The notes beneath the pieces are model-generated. The model was not told where the DNA came from, did not search any database, and saw only the letters and a list, made by a program, of their open reading frames with translations. DNA of 64,000 bases from assembly GCA_963719975.1 (NCBI GenBank), contig CAVRED010000007.1:62001-126000 (forward strand), written 5' to 3'. This DNA is from Poindextera sp963719975 (GTDB lineage: Bacteria > Pseudomonadota > Alphaproteobacteria > Caulobacterales > Caulobacteraceae). A program made the translations under genes and the position numbers. Positions 57,630 through 64,000 of the stretch are shown here, piece after piece; positions within the stretch are counted from its first letter, which is position 1; each line of letters starts with the position of its first letter.

Positions 57630-58357
57630 ACCGAAAAATCCATCACCAGCGGCAGGTGGTCGGAGGCGACGCGGGTGGCTTGATCGTAGGGCGCATGCAT
57701 GCCCGCGACGCTGACGTCGGCGGTGACGAACACGTGGTCGATACGCAGCAGCGGGAAGGCCGAGGGAAAGGTCGCGCCGGCGGCCCCGCGACGCGTGACG
57801 CGCCGGCGGGCGTCGTGGAGCGTCGCCGCCAACGTGCGGTAGACGACCGAGCCGGCGGTCGCGTTGAAGTCGCCGAGCAGGACAGCGGGGGAGCTCCGCC
57901 CCGGACGCCCGAGCCACTCCGGACCCGCCAGCGCGGCCGCCTGCCGGCGTTGTTCGCGCGGAACCAGGCCCAGATGCGCGTTCAGGATCTGCACCTCGGT
58001 TCCATCGACATCCACCGCCACCCAGAGCGCGCCACGGGGCTCCAGCGGCAAGCCCCGTTCGAGCGCCGGCAGCGGCCCCGCCTTGACCAGCCGCTCGGGG
58101 TAGGAGGTCAGGATGGCGTCGCCGTATTGCTCCTCCTCGACCCTGAGCGCGGCATTGAAGTGGCAGGCCATGTCGAGCCGCCGGGCGATCTCGTGGGCCT
58201 GGTCGACGCCGCCCGTCCGGGCGCGCCGCACGTCCAACTCCTGCAGGGCCACGATGTCTGGCTCGAGCGCGGCGATCACCGCGGCGATACGGCCCACGTC
58301 CAGGCGGCCGTCGACGCCGATGCAGCGGTGGACGTTGTAGGTCAGGATGCGCGGCAT
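57626..58357 (-). CDS. Endonuclease/exonuclease/phosphatase (EEP) family protein
   Basis: 243 residues. RILTYNVHRCIG (Asn metal site), DIVALQELDV (Glu), YGDAILTSYP, ILNAHLGL, LLGDFNATAGS (Asp-Asn pair), LRIDHVFV and ASDHLPLVMDF (catalytic Asp-His) are present in the order of the DNase I-like fold. No signal peptide. Family members cleave phosphodiesters in nucleic acids, phosphoinositides or sphingomyelin. Pairing with the phospholipase D-like gene suggests a lipid or headgroup substrate. Confidence 0.88.
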   Translation of the reverse strand: MPRILTYNVHRCIGVDGRLDVGRIAAVIAALEPDIVALQELDVRRARTGGVDQAHEIARRLDMACHFNAALRVEEEQYGDAILTSYPERLVKAGPLPALERGLPLEPRGALWVAVDVDGTEVQILNAHLGLVPREQRRQAAALAGPEWLGRPGRSSPAVLLGDFNATAGSVVYRTLAATLHDARRRVTRRGAAGATFPSAFPLLRIDHVFVTADVSVAGMHAPYDQATRVASDHLPLVMDFSV

Positions 58358-58438
58358 GGGCGCGCCCCTGGCCCAGCGAAGCCGATTGCGAACGCCAAGC
58401 CAGGCCCTATCATCCGCCGCCCGAACCGGAGTGCGTGC

Positions 58439-59635
58439 ATGGACCTCGACTTCTCACCCGAAGACCTCACGTTTCGTGACGAAGTTCGCACCTTCATCGC
58501 TGAACATTATCCTACCGAGCTGCGAGGCCGGCAGGTGAGCGAGGACGCGCTCTCGAAGGAAGACTATCTCGCCTGGCACAGGACCCTGGCCAGCAAGGGG
58601 TGGATCGCGCCGAACTGGCCGAAGGCCGTGGGCGGCACCGACTGGACGCCGACGCAGAAGTACATCTTCTCCGAGGAGCTGGCGCGCGCCGACACCGTCA
58701 CCATCATGCCCTTCGGCATCAGCATGGTCGGACCGGTGATCTACACGTTCGGCACGGACGCGCAGAAGAAGCGCTTCCTGCCGCCGACGCTCAGCGGCGA
58801 CATCTGGTGGTGCCAGGGCTATTCGGAGCCGGGCGCGGGCTCGGACCTCGCCTCGCTGCGCACGCGCGCCGTGCGCGACGGCGACCACTACGTCGTCAAC
58901 GGCCAGAAGACCTGGACCACCTACGCCCAGTTCGCCGACTGGGGCTTCTTCCTGGTCCGCACGGACCCCGACGCCAAGCCGCAGGCCGGCATCAGCTTCC
59001 TTCTCATCGACATGAAGTCGCCCGGCGTCACGGTCCGCCCGATCATCACCCTCGGCGGCGAGCACGAGGTGAACGACGTCTTCCTCGACAACGTCCGCGT
59101 GCCGGTCGAACAGCGGATCTTCGAGGAGAACCAGGGCTGGACGGTCGCCAAGTTCCTGCTCGGCAACGAGCGTTCGGGGATCGCCGCCGTGGCCCGTTCC
59201 CGGCGCGCGATCGAACACCTGCGCTCCATCGCATCGACCGAGGCCGGCGACGACGCCCAGCCGTTGCTCAAGGACCCGATGTTCAAGCGCAAGGTCGCCG
59301 AACTGGAAATCGACCTCCTGGCGCTGGAATACACCGAGCTCCGCTCCGTCGCGGCGGAGGGCTCCGGCAAGGGACCGGGGCCGGAGTCGTCGCTGCTGAA
59401 GATCAAGGGGACCGAAATCCAGCAGCGGATCAACGAGTTGGCCCTCGAGGCGGTGGGGCATTACGGCGCGCCATACCTGCGCGGCGTCCCGGCCGGCGAC
59501 AACCGCTACCCGATCGGGCCGGACTACGCCCACGAGTTGGCCCCGATCTATTTCAACGGCCGCAAAACCTCGATCTACGGCGGCTCGAACGAGATCCAAC
59601 GCAACATCATCGCCAAGATGGTGCTGGGGCTGTAG
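58439..59635 (+). CDS. Acyl-CoA dehydrogenase (first of a pair)
   Basis: 398 residues. DLDFSPEDLTFRDEVRTFI, GWIAPNWPKAVGGTDW, WWCQGYSEPGAGSDLASLRT, QKTWTTYAQFADWGFFLVRTD and the end IYGGSNEIQRNIIAKMVLGL place it among the larger FadE-type dehydrogenases that act on branched, cyclic or aromatic side-chain acyl-CoAs. FAD cofactor, electrons to ETF. The second dehydrogenase starts 26 bp downstream; such tandem pairs often assemble as heteromers. Confidence 0.9.
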   Translation: MDLDFSPEDLTFRDEVRTFIAEHYPTELRGRQVSEDALSKEDYLAWHRTLASKGWIAPNWPKAVGGTDWTPTQKYIFSEELARADTVTIMPFGISMVGPVIYTFGTDAQKKRFLPPTLSGDIWWCQGYSEPGAGSDLASLRTRAVRDGDHYVVNGQKTWTTYAQFADWGFFLVRTDPDAKPQAGISFLLIDMKSPGVTVRPIITLGGEHEVNDVFLDNVRVPVEQRIFEENQGWTVAKFLLGNERSGIAAVARSRRAIEHLRSIASTEAGDDAQPLLKDPMFKRKVAELEIDLLALEYTELRSVAAEGSGKGPGPESSLLKIKGTEIQQRINELALEAVGHYGAPYLRGVPAGDNRYPIGPDYAHELAPIYFNGRKTSIYGGSNEIQRNIIAKMVLGL

Positions 59636-59661
59636 CGGCGCGTCTTCAACAGAGTAACCCG

Positions 59662-60825
59662 ATGGACCTCAGCTTCACCGAAGAACAGTCGATGCTGCGC
59701 GACACCGTCGCGAGCTTCCTGGCCGATCGCTACGACTTCGAGACCCGGCGGAAGATCGCCAAGTCCGAGACCGGCTGGCGGCCGGAATATTGGAGGGCGT
59801 TCGCGAACGAACTCGGCATCCTTGGGGCGCCGTTCCCAGAGGCGATGGGCGGGCTGGGCGGCGGCCCGATCGAGACCATGATCATCATGGAGGCGTTCGG
59901 CCGCGCGCTCGTGATCGAGCCCTTCGTCGAGACCGTGGTCGTCGCCGGCGGCTTCCTGAGGCATTCCGGCCACCCGGGCGCGGCCGAGCTGATCGGAAAG
60001 ATTATCGCAGGCGAGGCCGTCATGGCCTTCGCCTACGCCGAGCCGCAGGCGCGCTACAACTGGGCCGACCTCAAGACAACGGCGCGCCGGGACGGCGCGA
60101 GCTATGTGCTGAATGGCCACAAGGCCGTGGTCGTCGGAGCGCCCTGGGCGGACCAGATGATCGTGACGGCGCGCACGGCCGGCGGCCAGCGCGAGCGCGC
60201 CGGGGTCTCGCTTTTCCTCGTCGACAAGGCGGCGCGCGGAATCACGACCAGGGACTATCCGACCGTCGACGGCCGCCGGGCCTCGGAGGTCTACTTCGAG
60301 GATGTTTCGCTGCCCGCCGAGGCCGTTATCGGCGAGCCTGATCACGGATTGCCGCTGGTCGAGCGTGTGATCGACGAGGCGACAGCGGCGGTGCTGGCCG
60401 AGGCCATGGGCGTACTCGGCAAGCTGCACGAAAGCACGCTCGAATACACCAAGCAGCGCAAGCAGTTCGGCCAGCCCATCGGCGCCTTCCAGGTGCTTCA
60501 GCACCGAATGGTCGACATGTTCATCGCCGTCGAGCAGGCGACCTCGATCACCTACATGGCGACGCTGAAGCTCGGCGAGGCCGACGCCGAGCGCGCGACG
60601 GCCGTCTCGGCGGCGAAGGCCCACGTCGGCAAGGCGCTGCGATTCGTCGGCCAGAACGCCATCCAGTTGCACGGCGGCATGGGCATGACCGACGAGATGG
60701 CGATCGGCCACTATTTCAAGCGGGCGACGGTGCTGGAGGGCCTTTTCGGCTCGACCGACCATCATCTGCGCCGCTACGAGGCCCTGTCGTTCGAATTCCG
60801 CGGCCTAGTCGTCGAATTTCGTTAA
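59662..60825 (+). CDS. Acyl-CoA dehydrogenase (second of a pair)
   Basis: 387 residues. DLSFTEEQSMLRDTVASFLADRY, PFPEAMGGLGGG, AYAEPQARYN, KQRKQFGQPIGAFQVLQHRMVDMF and the C-terminal HGGMGMTDEMAIGHYFKRAT are in family order. The acyl-binding AEPxxR motif departs from the consensus E-x-x-x-G-S-D, as is common in the partner subunit of heteromeric dehydrogenases. Probably cotranscribed with the preceding gene. The chain end (FRGLVVEFR) is followed by an AT-rich gap. Confidence 0.88.
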   Translation: MDLSFTEEQSMLRDTVASFLADRYDFETRRKIAKSETGWRPEYWRAFANELGILGAPFPEAMGGLGGGPIETMIIMEAFGRALVIEPFVETVVVAGGFLRHSGHPGAAELIGKIIAGEAVMAFAYAEPQARYNWADLKTTARRDGASYVLNGHKAVVVGAPWADQMIVTARTAGGQRERAGVSLFLVDKAARGITTRDYPTVDGRRASEVYFEDVSLPAEAVIGEPDHGLPLVERVIDEATAAVLAEAMGVLGKLHESTLEYTKQRKQFGQPIGAFQVLQHRMVDMFIAVEQATSITYMATLKLGEADAERATAVSAAKAHVGKALRFVGQNAIQLHGGMGMTDEMAIGHYFKRATVLEGLFGSTDHHLRRYEALSFEFRGLVVEFR

Positions 60826-60980
60826 TTTAAACAACGGCTTAGCTTGTGCACTGGACGGCATTTCGGTGCTCGAAAGCGAGTTCTAAAAGTTGACGATTCC
60901 TTAATTTACACCCAATTTCAAGGGCTTGCCGGCGCTCTGGTGCGACAAAATGGTCCGAACCCGGACTTTTTTCTTGCGTT

Positions 60981-60998
60981 ATGTCATAAACCTGTCAT
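60981..60998 (+). promoter_or_regulatory. Pho box (predicted PhoB binding site)
   Basis: ATGTCAT-AAAC-CTGTCAT matches the PhoB consensus CTGTCAT-N4-CTGTCAT at 13 of 14 half-site bases with exact spacing. It lies 100 bp upstream of the small ORF at 61098 in an AT-rich pocket and points towards it. Activation under phosphate limitation is expected from PhoB biology. No clear -10 box was found; PhoB promoters often have weak ones. Confidence 0.75.
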
Positions 60999-61097
60999 AT
61001 TCAGCATCGACGCGCTGACGACTTTACGAGGCCTGAACCCTACGGGAGCCGCGACGTGTCTCTTTCTGGCTTCAACGCTGGCAAAGGGAGACGGACC

Positions 61098-61220
61098 ATG
61101 AACCAACTGAGCCTGAACACGGCCATCCTGTCCTTCGCCTTCTCGGGTGTGCTCGCGCCGCATCGTCGCGGTTACGAGGCGCCACGGCCGCAAGCTCCGG
61201 CGCAACCGAAGAAGAAGTAA
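61098..61220 (+). CDS. Small protein, 40 residues, predicted PhoB-regulated
   Basis: ATG 61098 is preceded by GGGAG at 7-11 nt, a strong ribosome site. The product has a hydrophobic N-terminal half (LSLNTAILSFAFSGVLA) and a basic, proline-rich tail ending PAQPKKK. This could be a small membrane protein or a short exported peptide. It is framed by the Pho box upstream and an intrinsic terminator 26 nt after the stop, so it has its own transcription unit of roughly 250 nt. I do not recognise it. The RNA could also act as a regulatory or dual-function transcript. Confidence 0.6.
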   Translation: MNQLSLNTAILSFAFSGVLAPHRRGYEAPRPQAPAQPKKK

Positions 61221-61245
61221 GGCTCCAAGGCCTATCTGAACCAAG

Positions 61246-61279
61246 AAGGCCCCCCGGCGATCCGGGGGGCCTTTCTTTT
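61246..61279 (+). terminator. Rho-independent terminator
   Basis: A 12-bp GC-rich stem, AAGGCCCCCCGG paired with CCGGGGGGCCTT, closes on a CGAT loop and is followed by TTCTTTT. It ends the small-ORF transcript. A readable intrinsic terminator is unusual in this window. Confidence 0.9.
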
Positions 61280-61341
61280 GGCTTGTGGCGCGCACGCGTA
61301 TGCGCTTGTTCCGTCTCAACCTAAACGGCGGAGCCCGCGAC

Positions 61342-62139
61342 ATGAGCCTTCTTCTCCTGGAAAAGCGCGGCCACGTCGGCCTGCTCACCCTGAACCGGCC
61401 CGACAGCCTGAACGCGCTCGGCGCGCCGGGCGACGGCGATGCGGTCGCCGCGGTCTGCGAGCAGGTGAACGGCGACCAGGACATCCGCTGTGTCGTGTTG
61501 ACGGGCGCCGGGCGGGCGTTCTCGGCCGGAGGAGACGTGAAGGCGATGAAGGCCAAGGAAGGGGCGTTCGCCGGCACCGGCGTCGCCATTCGCGACGGCT
61601 ACCGCCGCAACATCCACCGCATCGTCCGCTCCATCTATGGGCTGGAGGTCCCCTCGATCGCCGCGGTGAACGGCGCGGCGATCGGCCTGGGGTGCGACGT
61701 GGCCTGCATGACCGACATCCGTATTTGTGCTGAAAATTCAAGGTTTGGTGTCACCTTTCTGAAGTTGGGACTGATCCCGGGCGACGGCGGCGCCTGGCTC
61801 TTGCCGCGCACCATCGGCATGAGCCGCGCGGCCGAGCTTCTGTTCACCGGCGACGTGATCGATGCGGCGACCGCGCTCGCCTGGGGCCTGGTCAGCCGCG
61901 TGGTTCCGGCCGACCAGCTCGTCGACGAGGCGATCGCGCTCGCGAACCGCATCGCGGTGCAGCCGCCGCACGCGCTCCGGCTGGCCAAGGCGCTGCTGCG
62001 CCAGGGCCAGACGGCGTCCTACGATACGCTGATGGAGATGTCGGCCGCCGCCCAGGCGATCGCCCACCTGACCGAGGACCACATGGAGGGCGTCGACGCC
62101 ATCCTCGAGCGGCGCGATCCGGTGTTCAAGGGCGCGTAG
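61342..62139 (+). CDS. Enoyl-CoA hydratase/isomerase family protein
   Basis: 265 residues from ATG 61342. HVGLLTLNRPDSLNAL, oxyanion segment GRAFSAGGDVKAM, and NGAAIGLGCDVACMTDIRICAENSRFG with the second oxyanion Gly. The Glu usually at the catalytic position corresponds to FLKLGLIPGDGG, where Asp/Gly residues suggest a variant active site. FTGDVIDAATALAWGLVSRVV ends the core. Hydrates or isomerises an enoyl-CoA, probably acting with the upstream dehydrogenases. Its TAG overlaps the GTG start of the next gene. Confidence 0.87.
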   Translation: MSLLLLEKRGHVGLLTLNRPDSLNALGAPGDGDAVAAVCEQVNGDQDIRCVVLTGAGRAFSAGGDVKAMKAKEGAFAGTGVAIRDGYRRNIHRIVRSIYGLEVPSIAAVNGAAIGLGCDVACMTDIRICAENSRFGVTFLKLGLIPGDGGAWLLPRTIGMSRAAELLFTGDVIDAATALAWGLVSRVVPADQLVDEAIALANRIAVQPPHALRLAKALLRQGQTASYDTLMEMSAAAQAIAHLTEDHMEGVDAILERRDPVFKGA

Positions 62140-62729
62140 TGGGCAAGGAGGCGCATGTCGAGGCGACGTTCGCCGACGGCGGCGACGCCGGCCGGCTGCA
62201 ATATGAGCCTCCGAAACTGATCTTCCGCGGCCGCGCCCGCCGGGTGTTCGAGGCCGCCGCGCTGGCCGGCGTGCGCGCCGAGGCGGACGAGCTCGTGCTC
62301 GCGGACGGATCGCGCTTTCGCTTGGGGGACAAGGCGGCGCGCGGTTGGGCCGATGCGATCCTCAACCCCAAGGGCCGATTGACGAAGCTCGGTGTCAAAC
62401 CTGGTCTTACCGTAGGAATTTCCAACTTGCGCGACGCTGCGTTCGCCGCTGAGCTCGCCGCCGAGGGCCACGCGGCAAGCGCCGGCGGCGGCCTCGACCT
62501 GCTGTTCCACGGTGCGGACAGCGCTGAAGAGCTGGCGGCTATCGGCCCGCTCTTGCCGCGCATCGCCGACCGAGGCGCGCTCTGGGTCGTGTCGCTCAAG
62601 GGCAAGCTTGCGCGGATCAAGGACACCGATGCCATGGCCGCCGCCAAGGCGCACGGGCTGGTGGGCGTGAAGGTCTGCGCCTTTTCCGAGACGAAGACGG
62701 CGCTGAAGTTCGTGCGCCGCAGGACCTGA
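62139..62729 (+). CDS. DUF3052-like protein
   Basis: 196 residues from GTG 62139, overlapping the hydratase stop by one base. The N-terminal part (about 1-80) has YEPPKLIFRGRARRVF and a GDKAARGWADAILNPKGRLTKLGV boundary. The C-terminal domain, LGVKPGLTVGISNLRD through LLPRIADRGALWVVSLKG, resembles DUF3052. Nucleotide or small-molecule binding is possible; the function is unknown. Coupled translation suggests a link with the hydratase. Confidence 0.7.
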   Translation: MGKEAHVEATFADGGDAGRLQYEPPKLIFRGRARRVFEAAALAGVRAEADELVLADGSRFRLGDKAARGWADAILNPKGRLTKLGVKPGLTVGISNLRDAAFAAELAAEGHAASAGGGLDLLFHGADSAEELAAIGPLLPRIADRGALWVVSLKGKLARIKDTDAMAAAKAHGLVGVKVCAFSETKTALKFVRRRT

Positions 62730-62767
62730 CGCGACGTCCGCCTTGCCGGGCCGCCGGCCGGCCGTCT

Positions 62768-62779
62768 AAACGTTCGTTT
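62768..62779. promoter_or_regulatory. Palindromic operator-like site
   Basis: AAACG-TT-CGTTT, a perfect 5-bp inverted repeat with 2-nt spacer, 27 bp before the ABM-domain gene. The pattern resembles operators of TetR-family regulators of acyl-CoA metabolism. No regulator gene is adjacent within the window. Confidence 0.4.
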
Positions 62780-62805
62780 GAAGGCTACGCTTGGGAGAAG
62801 ACGGC

Positions 62806-63093
62806 ATGATCGGCGTTATCGCGACCTTGAAAGTGCAGGACGGCAAGAACGCGGAGTTCGAGGGGGTCTTCCGCGACCTCGCGGCGCAGGTGCGCGCCAA
62901 CGAGAAGGGCAACCTGGCCTACCAGCTGACGAAGAGCCGCGCGGATCCGAACACCTACAAGGTCTTGGAGATCTATGCCGATCAGGCCGCGCTCGATCTG
63001 CACGGGCAGACGGAGTACTTCCGCGCCGCCGGTCCGAAGCTCGGCCCGTGCCTGGCCGGGCGGCCGGAGGTCGAATACCTCGACGGGGTGTGA
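62806..63093 (+). CDS. Antibiotic-biosynthesis-monooxygenase (ABM) domain protein
   Basis: 95 residues from ATG 62806 (GGGAGAAG upstream). Ferredoxin-like fold: IGVIATLKVQDGKNAEFEGVFRDLAAQVRANEKGNLAYQL, then YKVLEIYADQAALDLH and YFRAAGPKL. Dimeric ABM proteins include quinol monooxygenases and chaperone-like helpers. The stop is 2 bp before the old-yellow-enzyme gene, so they form an operon. Confidence 0.88.
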   Translation: MIGVIATLKVQDGKNAEFEGVFRDLAAQVRANEKGNLAYQLTKSRADPNTYKVLEIYADQAALDLHGQTEYFRAAGPKLGPCLAGRPEVEYLDGV

Positions 63094-63095
63094 GG

Positions 63096-64000
<905 letters not shown>

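Overview
The window is a high-GC chromosome segment from an alphaproteobacterium, probably Caulobacterales-like. The evidence is the codon bias, a sphingomonad/Caulobacter-style TonB-dependent receptor followed by a TPR-sulfotransferase gene, a DUF1289 protein, a retropepsin-like periplasmic protease, and dense gene packing with many 1-8 nt overlaps. The assignment is inference; no rRNA or marker gene is present. I see no CRISPR array, insertion sequence, prophage or plasmid gene.

Layout. 0-5 kb: a partial glycosyltransferase, two tandem secreted paralogues, a membrane acyltransferase, a methyltransferase and two tRNA-Ser genes. 5-9.6 kb: housekeeping genes (hydrolase, arsenate reductase, GDT1-type cation exporter) and a metY-metA methionine operon. 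9.7-20.3 kb: an acyl-CoA synthetase, then a compact cluster built around an amino acid:[carrier protein] ligase. That cluster has two acyl carrier proteins, an acyl-CoA dehydrogenase-like flavoprotein, an adenylating enzyme, a ketoreductase, a ThDP enzyme, a class IV aminotransferase and an esterase. It looks like a small carrier-protein-based biosynthetic pathway of unknown product. 20.4-28.5 kb: surface polysaccharide genes (deacetylase, GT2, Wzy-like polymerase, GNAT, P450, acyltransferase and flippase). 28.7-38.1 kb: GTP-type PEP carboxykinase, a hybrid histidine kinase, folD, a DsbA-like isomerase, a GST, a GFA protein and a sulfatase. 38.3-43.6 kb: a WecG-type transferase and an operon for GDP-D-glycero-D-manno-heptose (hddA, hddC, gmhB) with an AGE epimerase and a GT2.

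43.8-51.5 kb looks like a phosphonate-utilisation locus: a flavin amine oxidase, phosphonoacetaldehyde hydrolase (phnX), a TonB-dependent receptor, a TPR-sulfotransferase and a PhnZ-type HD mixed-valent di-iron oxygenase. After a Mg-type P-ATPase, dusA, the protease and a phospholipase D/EEP pair, the window ends (58.4-64 kb) with acyl-CoA catabolism genes (two dehydrogenases, a hydratase, an ABM protein, an old yellow enzyme). Inside this stretch is a near-perfect Pho box driving a 40-residue ORF that ends in a strong intrinsic terminator.

Sequence quality. At least 30 single-base frame breaks interrupt genes whose translation continues intact in another frame. Most are best explained as uncorrected indels in the assembly. 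Genes are therefore annotated across the breaks, with approximate break positions given. Seven convergent gene pairs end on one shared CTAG that supplies TAG stops to both strands.
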